64,000 nucleotides of DNA from the NCBI GenBank assembly GCA_037179335.1, contig JAKZHN010000002.1, forward strand, positions 1,612,001 to 1,676,000. Direction: 5' to 3'. The stretch is from Cyclaneusma minus (taxonomy: Eukaryota > Ascomycota > Leotiomycetes > Marthamycetales > Marthamycetaceae). Numbering within the stretch: position 1 is the first letter of the stretch; each line of letters begins with the position of its first letter. Under the pieces are notes generated by a model. It searched no databases, had not been told where the DNA came from, and saw only the letters and a program-made list of their open reading frames with translations. Below, piece by piece: positions 23,521 to 39,041 of this stretch. The translations under genes and the position numbers were made by a program.

Positions 23521-25557
23521 CGCTAAAAATAGCGGTATTGGTAAATTTCCTTTTTAATAATAGCGGGTTTTTAAAATTATTATAATCCTAGTGGTGTTTC
23601 GATTTATAGCTGTATTCTCGGCTTTTTAAGCTTTTTAAATAGCGGCGGTTATATATTAGGCTTATTTTTTATATGCTTTTATATATAATATAAGGCTTAT
23701 ATAATTATACAATTATTATTTTTTCTAAATTTTAATTTTGTAATGCTTTATATAATAGCGGCTTGGCGTATTAATAATAATAATAGAATTATTTATTAAA
23801 ATTTTAATCCCGCTTTTACAAATTTTCTGATTTTTTATACTTTAGCATTTTTTTTCTCCTTTTATTATTATTTCCTTTTTTTTCATATTACTATTTTTTT
23901 TATTTGCTTTTTTTTATTTACCACTATTTTTCTCCGGCTTTTTATTTGCCCTATAGCAAAATATTCCAAGCCCTATTAAATTTCCAAATTTTAATATTTT
24001 ATAAAAAAAAATTAAAAGCCCTATTTTATATTAAATGCCCTAATTCGCAGCTTAAATTATAAATTATTATTCATATAAAATTAAATACCAAATTGCTATT
24101 TAAATTATTTAATTCGCCGCCGCTAAAAAGATATTACAGCTATTAAAGCGGCCTATATTATTAAGGCCGGTTTTTTCTATTAGCAGCCTTTTGGTATTAT
24201 TATTAATTTTAGCCAATTATTTATTAATTTTATTACTGGCTTTAATTAATAATTCGCTATTTTTTTTATTGGCGCTATTTAATACTTTATTAACTCTATT
24301 ATTAGCATTAGTTTAAATATTTTTTATCGGCCTAAATTTAGTGGCATTTTAATTAGTTTTGATTTTAATTTTAATTTTAATTCCGGCTTTAATTTCAATT
24401 TTAATAATAACAGCAATTTTTCTGATTTTTCTAATTCCGATTTTTTAATTTCTCAGCCGTTTATCGGGACCAATTTAAAGCCTATTTTTAAGCATTTTTA
24501 ATTTGCCGCTTTTATAATTAATTTCAAATTTAATTCCAAGCTTGCTTTATACCAATTGTTTTTTTTTTCAGGCCGTTTTTAACTTTTTGCAAATAAGAAA
24601 AAGAATTTATATTAAAATCCGATACTAACAATAATTCCGTTGAATTTGAAATTTATTATTTTTAAAAGTATTTGCTAAATTCGCTTTTTTATACCAATAA
24701 TAATTTGGCTTATATTTATTTTAATTTTTTAAAATCTTTTTGCTATAATTTTTTTTAAACTCCCTTTGCAAATATTAAAGTCCAAAGCTATTATTAAATA
24801 AGCAAATGTATTTTTTCCTAATTTTGCTTGGCTTTATTTAAAATACATAGCCTTAATTTAATTTTACGCATATTAAAAATTAAAATAATTTTATTTTTAT
24901 TTGCAAGCTTTGCATTAAAAATAGATTTAATTTTTAAATTAAATTTATATCAATAATTTCCGCCAGAATAATAATTATTAATACTATAATAAAAAACAAT
25001 AAGCAAAGCAAATATATTTAAATAAGCCTTTAATATTTTTTAATATTTTCTTAGCTTTTTTAATATAATTTGTTTTTTATTACTATTGCCAAATATTTAT
25101 TGCTTAATTTTTAATATTTAGCCGATTAAATTAATAACTTTAATTTTAATATTTATATAGGCAATTTTTATTTAGCTAACATTTACTTTAAATTAATTAA
25201 TAAATTGTTAAAAGCTTAATATATATTAATTATATAGTTTAAATTTCGTTATTTTATTGCCAGAATTCAAAGCAAGCTTAATTAAAGACATTCCGACTTT
25301 ATATTCTTTCTAGTAAAAAGCCTATTAAATTAAAAGTTTTAAATTTTTAAATTATATTATTTTTAGCAATTTTAAAGCGCTTTATAAATTTTTATTAATA
25401 TTATAGCTTTTAATTAAAACATTTGCTAAATTTAAATAGCCGTTATTAATTAATATATTATTAATAGGCTTTAATTATTTAAAAAGCTTATAGCTATTAA
25501 ATTTAATTTTAAATATATAGCAAAAATTGGCAAAACGGCAAATGCTATTAATAAATT

Positions 25558-25746
25558 TAACTTGTAGCAATAGCAAGCTAAAAATCCTTTAAAAATTAAA
25601 ATAGCCAATTTATTTAAAACTAATTTATAATAATAGGCCGAATTTTGTTTAAAGGCTAAAATAGCAAATTTAATTAAAACTGATTCATAATAATAGGCTG
25701 AAAATCCTTTAAAGTTCAAAATAATTAATTTAATTAAAACTGGATT
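25558..25746 (-). repeat. Three tandem 63-bp units inside a 116-codon minus-strand frame
   Basis: On the minus strand an open frame (25471-25821) contains three 21-residue repeats, of the type VLIKLIILNFKGFSAYYYE. The units share TTTATAATAATAGGC-like and AATTTAATTAAAACTG-like stretches. An open repeat of this length is unusual in decayed DNA, but the composition is just F/I/K/L/Y and nothing suggests a working gene. Confidence 0.45.
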
Positions 25747-26534
25747 ATTAATGGCAAAAAAAAATGATTTAAAAAAAAGCAAAAAAAAAAGGCAATAAAG
25801 GGAAAAGCAGCTAAAAGCCAATACTATTTAATATAGCCAAATATTAAATAGCCTTAACGCGGATAAAATTATACCAAATACTAATAAAATTATACCAAAT
25901 GCTAATAAAAAAAGCAGCCTTATATTTTTAGTAATTTTTTTCGCAATTTTCTTAAATAATAATGCTTTTAAATTGGTAATTATTAATAGAATTTAAATGG
26001 ATTTTAATTGGTTTAATTTTAAATATTTCTTTCAATTGGTTGATTTTACTAAATTATAAATGCATCAATTAATTTTAATAATTTATAGTTTTTTTAATTT
26101 TTATTAATAGCTTAAATATATTTTAATACTTATATTTTATTAATTTTAATATAACGGCCTTATTATTTGCTTTAAATGCTTTATAAAATATATATTGTTT
26201 TTAAAAAATAATTTTCCATTTTTTTGGTAACTTTGCTAAATATAAATTTAAAAAACTTTTAAAATTATACCAAAGCTTTAATTTTGCCCCTAAATACCTA
26301 TTATTATATAATTTATTATTTTCAATTATTTCGAAGTTTTTTTAAAAGCTTTACCGCCTTTTGTTTTTTATTATTTAGTTTTCCAAAAATAATTTAATAA
26401 ATATTTAAATTGCAAATTATATTTTATTATTAAAATAGCAAATAAATATAATATACTTAAGCCTATAAATATAATTTAATATTTTATGTATTTGCTTTTA
26501 TAATTATAATAATGCATTTTAATTATTAAATTAG

Positions 26535-26720
26535 AGAAACAATATCACTTACGCTGAACTGAGTTCTTGGTTAAATTGCAATATTATTTCTCGAAACCAG
26601 GCTTATTCAAATCGTCTTATCTGGTTTACCTTATTGCTATAAAGCGCGAGGCAACCACGATACTGTTGTTGCCGCCGTAGCTATAAAAGCGGAGCGGCGG
26701 TATTAATATAAATAAAAATT
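26535..26720. repeat. GC-richer hairpin patch just upstream of the LINE
   Basis: This patch is less RIP-mutated than its surroundings. GAGAAACAATAT near 26534 pairs with ATATTATTTCTC near 26590, and GGCAAC pairs with GTTGCC further on, near 26651-26673. It may be the 5' untranslated part of the LINE or a solo terminal repeat of another element; I found no target duplication. Confidence 0.35.
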
Positions 26721-26799
26721 TAGTATCTACTATATTTAAGCCAACTACCAACTATTAAAACGATTGTATAATTTTAAAAATATTAATTTTTAATATTTA

Positions 26800-29700
26800 T
26801 ATATATTTCGAAAAAGCAAAAAACCTTGAAACCCTTATTAGTGTATTTTAAAAAATGCTGGTGGCGTTTATAGCCTAGGGTATAAAGATTTTTACTGCCT
26901 TTTTGCTGGCCTTTATCTATATTTTTAAAACCCTAATTATTAAGTCCTTTTTGTTAAAAAACCTGTTTACCTAAAAATTAGCCTTATAAATATACATTGT
27001 TATTATTAAAATAATATATAAGCTATATTTAAGCGTTTTTATACCAGCCAACACCCCCTTAAATATACCCGGTTGGACCTTTGCCTAAGCTTTTTAAAGC
27101 TCTCCCTTTTCCTTTTCTTATACTAGAACTCTTTTTATAAAAAAGAAGGAATAATTATTAAGGCCGGCCTTTTATAAAACTAAAATTAAAATGGAAAAAA
27201 ATAGCGAGTTAAATAAAAAGCTATATTTTTAATTAATTTTTTAAATAATCAATTATATTAATTCCAAACTTAATAAGCTAGGCTACTTCAAAGTCTTTAT
27301 AGGCCTTTAAAAACTTAATAGTGGTATAATACTCTTTTAGGCCCTTAATATAAAGGTAGCCCAAGCCTTAATTAAGGACTATAATTAGGTTAAATCCCTC
27401 TTTTTTAGAAATTTGTTTTTAAAAGCCTTATTTCCTATTTTTGTTTATGAAATATTTAAAACCCTATTTTTATTAGGAATAAAAAAATCGGTTATAATTA
27501 AGCGGATTTTAAAAAATAATAAAAAAACCCATTTAGGATGGGAAATTCTTTAAATCGTATAATTAAAAATATTACTAAATAATAATAAAAAATATGGCTT
27601 TTTAATTATTAAATATACCTTAGCGGAATAGGCTAGCAAGTTTATTAAAATGTATATATTATTAAATACAGAGATTAAAACCTATAAGCTATTTAAAGCT
27701 TTAATTACCAATATTGGAAATATATTATAAAAACATATATTAAAAATACTCTAATTTCTAATAAATATATAAAAGCTTATTATATTAAAAAACATTTTAA
27801 AACGGAATTATTAAAATATATTAGTTATAAGAATATGGGTTATAAATCCTTTTTATTTTTATATAAAATCCTAAGATTCAAATACAAAATAATATATTAG
27901 CACTTTAAAAATAGGTTTATATTTTATAATAAAAATATAATTATAATATTATTATAGCCAACTATTTGATAATAGGAGTCACTTTATAAAAAGGTTAAAA
28001 AAGGTTCCCTACTAATCTCGAACAAAATAAAAAAGTATTTAAGTATATACCGTTTTTTAGCTTTATTTTTAAGGTCCTAGTCTTTTTAAACCTTTTTTTA
28101 AATATTGATTAAAGCTTTTAAACAACTCTAATAGTTATTGTTTTTATAATAAAAATAAAAGTATTTTAAATATAGAAAACAAGTATTAATAAAAATATAA
28201 AAATATAGAAAAGCTTCAAATAAATATATAATAATCTTTTTAAATATTATAATATAATATATATAAATTAGTAAAAGTAATAAACCCAATACTAAATTTG
28301 ATAAATCTGGCTCGGGATTTTTAAATCTTTATTATTTAGAAACTATAAATTAATCCAAATATAAAAGTAGTTGAAAACCTTAATATTAGCGGTTTTTATA
28401 TTATTTTTCCGCCTAAATATTATTTTAAAATAGCTATTTATATTAATTAAAAATCCTAGTTAATAGCTGGAAAGCTCGCCATTTTTTAATAAACCTTGTA
28501 TCGATTAATTTAAAGCTTAGCTTTAAAGCCACCTTTCCGAATTTCCGAATTTACAATATTTATAAGTCCCTAAAGGTTTATAAAGACAATATTACCAAAT
28601 CTATTTTTTTTTTAATTTTAAAGGCCGATTTTATTAAATAATTAATAAAATATATATTAATAGTAAGAGACTTTAATTTCCATTATTTATTATAAAACCC
28701 AATAAAAACGTTTATTTTATATAAACACTCTTATGTTTTAATAGCTATTATAAAGCAATACTTTTATCGGCTTTTAACTTCTTTAAATATAATAATATTT
28801 AATGCTAAAAACATAAAAACAATTATAAATTTGATTTTATTTATTTACAAAATAGTAAATATACTACTACGTTATTAGATTTGCTAAAATCTGGATTTCC
28901 TTTTTAACCATTTACTAGTAAGAATTAAATTAAAGCTTTAAATATTCTAAATTTCCCGTCCTTTAAAAGAAATATGGAAAAAAACCAACCTAGTAGCCTT
29001 AAAAAAGCTATTTTTAAATTACCCAATTTTTATAAACGATTTAGCTGAATTTAATACTAAAAAAAGTATTAATAATAGAATTTTCAAATTATTAAAAACG
29101 GTTAATTTAGTAATAGTAAAAGAAATTTTACAAACAAAGCTAAAAAAAAATAGTATAAAATATAATGGAATTCTATATACAATTAGGCAATTAAATATAT
29201 TAACAAACTACGAAAAAAACTTTCTTTAAATTTATTAATATATAAATAAGCCAAAAAAACAAGCAAAAAAGTAAATAATAAGATAAAAATAATTATTTAA
29301 AAAGCAAGTTTTTATAAAGCCTTTTAAAACCTTAACTCTTTATAAAAACTTAAAAAGTAAATAAAAGTAAAAAGCTATATTCCCCCCGATTTTTTAAAGT
29401 TTTTATTACTATAATACTAGAACCTTTTTTTAGCAACCAATTTTTATAGCAATTGTAAAATCCTTAAAGCAAAAATATTTCCCCTATTATTTTTGGCTAA
29501 TTTAACGGATTTAAAAAAAATACCAATATTCCTCGAAATTCCTAGAAAACAATTAAAAAAGTATAAAATAGGATATTAAAAAGTCTTTTTATAAATAAAA
29601 GTCCTATAAAATTGCTGAACTATCCGGTATTTTATTTTATATTTAAAAAGCCATTTTATTAATAATTAAAGTATATATTCGGAAGCTATTTATAGCCTAT

Positions 29701-31940
29701 TTAAGATATAGCTATTACCCCAACTAGTTTAAGGTCGCTTATATAATCGTTTTTTAAAAACCAAGTAAAAAAACTATATTATACCAGTAATTTATAAACT
29801 AATAGCCTTTTTAAATATTTTAAAAAAAGGTTTAGAAAAACTAGTAACTAAAAACCTGGCTACCTTAATTAAATAATATTTTTTATTCCTTTTTTAATAA
29901 ATAGGAAACAGAAATAATAAAAAATATATATAGTACTAAAATTATTAATTAACCAGATTTATAAAATCTAAAACCGAAATCTATAATAAATAGTATTAGT
30001 TTTTAGCTTTAATATTTTAAAGGCATTTAATAATACTTTTAAAAAAGACTAATCTATATTTTATATAATAAAGGAATTTCAACGTATTTTTAAAAATAGG
30101 TTTAAAGCTTTTTATTAAACCTCAAAACTATTTTTAATATTAATAATAAGGGGTTAAAAGTATTTAAAATTAATACCGGTATTTTTTAGGGATTTCCGGT
30201 ATTATTCATTCTTTTTTTTTTAATTTAAAATTCCTTTATATATACAATTTATTATATAAACTAATTATAATTATAAATTTTATAAATAATATTAATATAT
30301 TAGTATAAAGCCAATTAATTTTAATAAATAAACGGGTTTTAAATAGGACTTATTAAAATATCCTAAATTAAATAACAAAATATAAAGCTATTTTTATATT
30401 TTAAAAATACAAGTTTATATAATTTTTTAAATAAACCAAATAAAAAATATATATTATAAAGTCCGAATCAATAATAGCACTATTATTTTAAAATTTTAAT
30501 TAAACTCTAAGCTTAAATAAAGGCCCTATTTTAAATATAAATTACAGAATGTTTTTGCCCAATTTTAAATAATATCCAGATTTATAAAATTAATATAAAA
30601 AGCATTATTAAATAAAGCCTAAATAATATATATAATAATGGTTACAACAGCTATAATCTATAAAGCATTAATTATATATATACCAGAAAATAGTAATAAA
30701 ATTTTTATTAAACTAATCTATTTATAACCATTAATTATTAAATAAAACAATATTTTTAGGCTATTAATGAAGGCGTTTAAAGCTATTTTAACCAAGCTAT
30801 TAAAAATAGAAATTGGAATTGCTTCTTTTTTTTATATAAATTTACTAATTGCTAAAACATACTATAAGATACTAGGCCATATTTATAAAAAATTAAAAAA
30901 TACCATTAAAAAAATAGCCCATTAAAAACCGCTATTAATAGCTAGAAAAAAACAATTTAAAAAACCATTACCAAATCTACCAATTAATAACCAGATTTAT
31001 TAAATAGTATAATATAGGGTTGTTAAATTAAATTTGCTAAAAAATTTAAAACCGGCTATAGTTTTGGCCAATTGGAAGAATAAAAACAAAGGCCCACTTT
31101 TGAATATAAATCGGTTTATAATCGATTAGAAAATAAAGACCAATTCTATTATACCTAATAAAAAGAATGGAATAAATATAGAAAATCGGTCTTATTAAAA
31201 CAATATATCCCCGCTTATAATAAAAACAGAGTATTACTAAACCACTCCAGCCTCCTTAATACCTTTATTAATTTCTAGTATTTCTTAATAGTATAGCTTA
31301 AAATAAAGAAAATTGGACTCTAGAATTCTTTTACTAAATACAAAATTCCAGACTATATACCTAAATGCCTATGTAAATATGTCTATTAAATAGCTAAATA
31401 TATTTTGATTTATTACAATTATTATAATCTAGGCCTTTTATATTAAAATCTCTGCTTTATTAATTATTAAAATATAATTACTATTAGAAAAGGCTTTAGA
31501 ACTACCATTAAATAGATTTTTTTTAAGCAATGCTAGAACAATTTGCCTTTATTAACCCGGTTTTAAAAGCTATAAACAATAATATAAAATACTAGAGACA
31601 ATTAGCGGCTAAGGCCAAACCGATACTAGCAAATTAAAAAGCCTTAGAGAAAAAGAAAAGGAAAGAATAGAGAAAATCTGTATAATAAAAAGGTGTTTTA
31701 GAATAGGGGATAGAATATGATAGAAAAAAGCCTAAAAGGGTTTAGGTTTAAAAACATATAAGATTAAGGATACCACTAGCCTTATATAATGTTGTATTAC
31801 TATAGCCTTTATAGCCCTAATAATAAAATATAAGCCGGCTCGAGCCTGTTTAAAGGATATAAAAGCTTTAAGAAAGCTTTTGGTTTTTTAAGGACGATAT
31901 AGATTAAGTTAGACATTTTTAATTAATCAGAACATCCCTT
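26800..31940 (+). mobile_element. Decayed Tad1/I-type LINE retrotransposon
   Basis: Plus-strand relics of LINE proteins appear in order. DFN, then a histidine and NP, at about 28669-28700 matches the GDFNLHHPLWNP motif of APE-type endonuclease. At about 29754-29860, LRKPGKK-type and YRPIALLN-type blocks are visible through stops made by G-to-A changes. At about 30002-30034, FSFNILKAFNN corresponds to reverse transcriptase motif A (LDIKGAFDN). At about 30185, a stop followed by GFP and LFIL corresponds to QGSPLSPILF. At about 30278-30300, F-I-N-N-I corresponds to FVDDI. A C-x-C stretch near 31367 fits the end of ORF2. Ends are approximate. No LTRs belong to it. Confidence 0.82.
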
Positions 31941-34900
31941 TAGTGGGGTCCCGGCAAACGGACGCTGGTTTTTTTATTTGTAATTAGGTTTTCCAGTATA
32001 AATAAATTAATCTGTAGTTTGCGCTTAGTTTACAAATTTATTAAATAGATGAATCGGACGTTAAAATTCAAAAAAAAATTCTACTTAATATATCGTTTTA
32101 TTAGATTTTTATTCAAATTTCCTTGAATTTAATACTGCGTTTTATATATTTTTATTATATAATAATTGGAATTTCAATATTATTAATATTATATTTATAT
32201 TTTATTATAAGCATAGCTTATTTTAAATTCTTTATATTTATAATATTTAGCTTTAATAAATTTTAATAAATTGGTAATTAATTATATTTCGCTAGCTTTA
32301 TCCGGCAAATTGCTAATTTTGGCCTAAATAAAAATTTAAAAAAAGCTTTAAATTTATAAGTAAATATAAAAAAAATCATAGTTTATAATAAAACTTTCCT
32401 CTTTTTTATTCGGATTTATTATAGGCTTATAATTTTTTTTATAATATAGCTTATATATATTATTAAATTTTTATGATATATATAAAAAAAAAGCTTATTC
32501 CTTTATTTGCAAAACGCCAATATATTATTAAATACGCTATTAATATTTATATCGGGATATTATTTCAATTGATTAATTGCGTGCATTTATTAATATAATT
32601 TTGGAAATTTGCTAATTTTTATAATATTATATATAATTTTTAAAATATTTTATAGCTACACTTTTTGATTTTAGCAAATTTTATTAGCTGCGCGTTTTTT
32701 ATTTTTAATTAATAAATAATAGCCGAATAAATTCTAATAAAGTTCTATTATTTTAATTAATATAAACTGGCTTAAAGCTATATTAAAACAAATATATAAG
32801 CTGGCTTAAAGCTATATTAAAAAAAATATATTAACTTGCTTTTACCATATATTTTCCGGAATTCTTTTAATAGAAAATTAAATTTTTATAGCTTATTAAA
32901 ATTTTTATATTAATTAAGCAATTTTATTTTTATTATTAGGTAATAGATTTTTTTAAATTGATTTTTACATTCTATTAGAAATTTCATATTTAATATTATT
33001 TCGAGTTTTTTTTAATTGTGTTAAAATCAAAATATTTAATAATAATATATTAGACTATGTAAATTTTAGCGCTATATTGGTAAAAAGCCAAATAGCCGTT
33101 TTTTATTTTAATAAAATTAAAACACTTATTAGATTTATTTTTACCGCTTTTAATTTATTTCTACCGCTTTTAATTTAAATAGCAATTAATAATAGCCTTT
33201 TTAGCCAATATTTAAAATTAAAGAAATTATTAAATAAAAGCTAATTCTCCATTAAAATTAATATATTATATGAAATAGACTAGAAAATATAAGATTTTTA
33301 GCTAAATAATATAAACTTATATTTGTTTTTATTTGTTTTTTATTTACTTTTTAATTTATATAATAAGCCTTAATAATACTTTTTGTCAGTCTTTTTCCAG
33401 CGGTTTTTTAATTTATATTTTTACTGCTTAAGCTATTTAAAGTTTTAAAAAAATTAATAAATAGAAGCTTTTTGTTTTTTTCCCGATTTAAATTCGATTT
33501 TATATTTTTTTGCAGTTTTCTTTCTATTTTGCAATAATGCCCGGGTATTTTTGAAATTATTATTAAAATATTAAAAATTAAAAATATAATTTAATTGGTG
33601 AAATTACTGGAATTTTTTAAAAATAAATTTATATATTTTAATAGCTTATTTAGCATGCTTTTATTAATTTTATAGGCTTTGCTTGAATAGAAATATATTG
33701 CCGCATTATAAATAAATAATAAATAAATAATTGTATTATATAATATTTGCCTTTAGGCCAATATAATTCTAATTATTAATAATATTAAACATCATAATAC
33801 TATTTTATAATTAGATATTTTTCTAAATTTTATTTAATAAATATTGCTTTTATTGCAATTTATTATTAATTATAATTTTAAATATAGTTATTGCAGATTT
33901 TAAATATTTAATTATTTTTTGAATTTTAATAAATCAATTTATATTATAATAATTCAAACGCTTTATAATATGCATCAAATAGTATTTTTTTAAATTAAAT
34001 ATAAAATTATATTTTTAAAACTATTTAATTGCTTTATTATATATATTTGATAATGGTTTAATATTTGCATTTATTATTTAGCTAATAGCTATTAAATATA
34101 TATTATTTATAAATGCTTTTAATATGATACCAAAAATATTATTGCAAATACGCATTAATGTTTTATTAAAAAATATGAATAGAATTAATAGTATTAATAA
34201 TTTTGAAAAAATCCCATTATGTATTAATAATAATCCGGGTTTTATTTCAATAATACAAATAATTATTTATTGCTTTATTATAAAGGGTTTTATTTATTAA
34301 ATTAATTTTTAAAAAATTCATTTTTATTTTAAAATATAAATTAAATAAAACCGGAATGAATTATTAAAAATGTTAATTATATTTAAATTAAATAATATTG
34401 CAATTTAATTATTTTTGAAATTTTGTATTATATAAATTTTATTTATAAGCAAATTTGATATTATATATATTTTCCAATTTTTCCAAGCCCCGAATTATTA
34501 AAAAAAAGCAGATTTTGTTTTTAATTATTTTAATAAATTGGGCCGCTATTAGCCTTTTTAATTTTTTGCCCAATATATTAAATAGGGCAATAAATTTATA
34601 AGCTTTTAAAATAATTAAATTAGCTTATTAAATTTTATAAAGCATAATCATTTAGGCTTTTTTAAATTTTTGCAAAGAATATTCAAAATATATATAGCTA
34701 TTAAATAGCTTAATAATCTTTGTTTTGTTATTTTGAAAATTTACTGCCAAATTATATATAAAATATTATTTAAATTTAAATTTAATATTAATATTAAATC
34801 TTTAATTTCCTTTTTAGTTTTTTTAATTAATATATTAATAATTTAAAGAAAAGTTAAAGAAAAAGTAGTATTGGGCCGGATATTTAATATATTGGTATTT

Positions 34901-37900
34901 TTTAAATTTAGAAAAAGCGAAATTGTAAAAATCTATATATGTTTTTAATTTATAGACAATATTGGATTTTAAATTGCATTTTAATATAAATTTAAAAACT
35001 AAACGGATTTTTTTAATTTATAGCTTTTTATTTTAGCCTATGTTTTCCTTTGCCAAGACTTTACTAATTTATTTATTATATTGTTATAGATTTACTATAT
35101 ATAAATAAATTTGGTGTAAATTTTTTTTTTATCAAATCTTGTTTTTTTAATTTTCTTTTTATTTTTAAATTGTTTTTTAATTTATTTGGTCTTTTAAATA
35201 ATTTAAAAGCATTTTAGCATTTATTAAGCTTTAAATTATTTAAATAGCCGAATTATAAAAATATCAATATTTGCTATTTTAAAAATTATTTAAAAAATTT
35301 CCGCAAGCAATTTTCCTTTTTAATTTATAAAGCGAAATTAATATTAAGCAAAATATTTTAGCAATTATTATATAAATATAAATTAAATTCTAATATGTAT
35401 TTTTTTAAATTCTTTTTATTAGCAAAATGGATAATATTTTATATAAAGCTAAAATAATAGCTATTAAGCAGTAATTTTTAATATAATCAAAATTTATCCG
35501 GATTTTTATTAAAATAATTTATTAGGCAATGGCTTTTAATATAAATACGAAATTAATAATGTTATTTTATTTTTAAAGCATATTTTATATAATAAATTCT
35601 TTAAATATAATAGTCCGGATTTTAATTTAAGCGGCTAAATTAATAAATTTTTTAATATAGTATAATTCTGGAAATCTTTTGTTGCATTTTATTTAAAATT
35701 ATGTAAATTAAAAAGTTTAGCAAAAAGAGTTTTATTTGGCAAAAAGTTATTTATATATTAGGCCAATATTGGAAAAATAAATAGATTATTTATTATTAAA
35801 TATAATATTCATTCCGGATTATATATATTACATATTTGTAAATTATAATTAATATTTTTTATTTGGATTTTTAAATTTATTGCTATTAAATTACAGCTAA
35901 TTTCTTTTTTTTTAATTATTTAAATGCAAGTTTTTCTTAATGTATATAGCGTTTTCAAAGCTATTTTTTCAAGCTAATTTTTTAATAAATAATTTTAAAG
36001 CCCTTTTATAACAAACAATAAAATTGCTAATTATTTAATTGCTTATTTATTGAAAAATTAATATTAGAATTAAATTAAGCTTTTATAATTTTAATTATTT
36101 AAATAATGTATAAATAATTTTTGAATTTCTTTAAATATTATATTATAAAATTTTAAAATATGGCAATTTTATAAATATAGGCTAATATTTATATTTTTGC
36201 TATTTTATTAAGCTAGGCTAATATTAAATAGCCGCATTGTATTAATAAATTGCTTAATTGCTTAATTATTGCTTAGTGTTTTTTTAACTAATGCTTAAAA
36301 ATTTGCCGGAAGCGGGATTGACTTTTAGTTAGCCATTTTTTCATTATTCGGTTTTTAGTGTTTTTTAAATTTCAGCTTTTTTAAATTTATTTATTTTGGC
36401 TTTAAAATAAAGGTTTTTAAATAATTAATTGATTTTTTAAAGCGGCCTTTTTTTAATTCTAATAGGATTGAAAAAGTTATTTTTTATTTTTTTGCTAAAT
36501 TCATAATTGGATAATTGCTGGTTTTTAAAAGCCAAAGCCTAATAAAACCAAATTGGAATTTACCGGTTTTAAATTTTAGCAAAAATTGGTAATTATTTAA
36601 AATTTAATTAAATTTCTTTGCCCGGGGAAATATTATATAAGAATCCGATTTTATTGAAGGCGCTAAAATATTTCCAATTGCTTATTGCCTTTATTTTAAT
36701 TGCACTTAATAATATACAATAATTTAAGCCTTATAGCCCAAAGTTGGAAATTTCAAATTATCGCAATTTATTTAGCTTTTTAGATTTTGCAATATTTCTA
36801 GCGTATTTTATAAAAAAAAGATTTATAGGGATGTTTATAATTTATATATTTATATTTTATAATTTTATATAATGTAATTATATAAAATTTATTATATTTT
36901 ATATAAATTCTTTAAAACTTTTATATGTTTTAATAATATAATTAAATTTATAATGTTAAAAATATTGCATAATTTTATTACATATATTAAAAGGCTTTAT
37001 TGATAATATTTTGCCTATAATATCAATACCATTTTTTAGCAAGCAATTTGCTAGTATTTTAATGCTAAGTTTTAAAATTAAAAAGCTTTTTGCTTTGCCC
37101 AATTGTTTTTTTAAAAACAAATTGTATTGCCTAAATAATTTCCAAATTTAGGGATTATAATTTATTATTATTAGCTATTTTCTATATAAATAATATATGA
37201 AATTAAAAAAATATGATGCTTTTTTAAATATTATATATTATAATTGGATATTTTTAATAAATAATAAAATTGCCAAAATATAGCTTAATTAGGTATTTTT
37301 TAAATTTGTGCAAAAATTTTATTTTTGCTTTAAAAAAATTAAATTTTAATATCGCTATTTTGCAAGGCTTTAATTTTTATTATAAATATATTTGGATATT
37401 CGCTATTAATTTTCCGGGTAATTCTTTTTTTTAATAAATTAAAAAAAATTGCTATTGTTTTGAATAGCATTTTAATTGTAATATTTTAAACGCGCTTTTT
37501 AAAGGCTAAATTGTATTTATTTAATTTTGAATTCTTTATAAAAAAAATATTTTTAAAGCTTAATTGTAATTATTTTAATAATGTAATTAATTATTTTTTT
37601 AATATATTTAATTTTGATCTTTAGCGTATTTAAAAATGCGCCAAATATTAAATGGCTAATAACCGCTTTTTTTTATTATAGCGGCCAATTTTATTATTAA
37701 AATAAAATTATTTTTAAATTATTTTTTAAATTTTTTAAATTTATTGCTAATTAAATTTATTCAATTACTAATAATACTATGCTTTATATAGAAAGTTTTA
37801 ATGTTTTTAATAATTATTGCCTAAATTTGCATTTTTAAAATTACGCTAATTTTATTTTAATGCTATTTTAATACTAATTTAATAATGATTTTAATTTTGT

Positions 37901-39041
37901 TTTTTTATAATCGCAATGCTATTTTGCCGACCTATTAAACCGAGAACGGAAAATTAAGTAATATAGGTTTTAGGGGTGTTGCTTTTAAAAGCGAGATTTA
38001 TTTTGGTATATATAAATGGAAAGCAATATTGTAATGGATTTAAAAAGAATTGGCAGTAAATTGGGCAAAAATTAAATATGCACGTGCTATATTTAATTTG
38101 GCTAAAATTTTAGCCCAGCCAATTTCATTAGTTAATTTTATATAGCATGAAACAAAAATTTAATTAACCAAATTATTATTAGAAATAAAACTAAACCTAA
38201 ATAATAATAGTATAAAAAAATAAATATTATAGCCAGTGATGTTATAATTAATATTTAATATTAAAATATATTAATCCTGCCTAATTCATAGCTTTTATTA
38301 ATTAAAATTTCAAATAATTTAAAAACCAATAAATTTAAAAAAAGGGTTAATAATATGCATATTATATTTAACATAAATAAAATGCTTCACGTTTTTTAAA
38401 ATGGCCATTTAACTAGGAAATTATATTACAACAATATTATTTATATAATTTTTTTTTTTGATAAATATATAAAGCTATTTTTTTAATTAAATTAAGCCGT
38501 AAATAATAAGAATATTAAAAAAATAATTTTTTTAAAATAATACTAAAATTGGCAGATTATATAATTTTTGTATAATTTAAAAATAATGGTCTAGGCTATT
38601 TTATTGTTTAAAGCTTTTAGGCTTGAAAATATAAACAAGTTTATTAAAAAGAATATTAATATAGGCGTTAATTGCGTTTTAGAAAAAGGCTATTATACCA
38701 AAATAAATATATAGAATAAATAAAGCTTGTAAAATATATAAAGCTAGCATAATTAAATAAACGTTTTAAATTGTTTTATATAAATTGCTATAAATATATA
38801 AGCGTGCTTTATACTCAAGCAAAAAATTGTGGAAATTGAATTTATAATTAAATATTTATATAAATAGAATTGGTTTTCGATTAAAAGCTTTTATTATTCT
38901 ATTTAATATTAGTTCAAAAATTCTATGCTTTATTAATATTTTGAATTTCTTTTTGCCTGCAATATAAAATCATTTAAAATAAGGATATTTTATTATTTTT
39001 AATTATTTTTAATTTTTTAAAAACAAAATTAATTTATAGAG
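31941..39041. other. AT-rich decayed repeat sequence
   Basis: About 7 kb with stop codons in all frames and no recognisable motif. A short direct repeat at about 32761-32830 (CTGGCTTAAAGCTATATTAA twice) and palindromic AT stretches near 36840-36900 are visible. A GC-richer patch at 37930-38150 may be a terminal repeat whose partner I cannot find. Confidence 0.5.

Larger units (their letters stand above)
22458..26534. other. AT-rich decayed repeat sequence
   Basis: Interior of the large element. It contains a copy of the dispersed repeat at 23330-23520 and a 63-bp tandem repeat near 25558-25746. No gene is supported. Confidence 0.6.
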
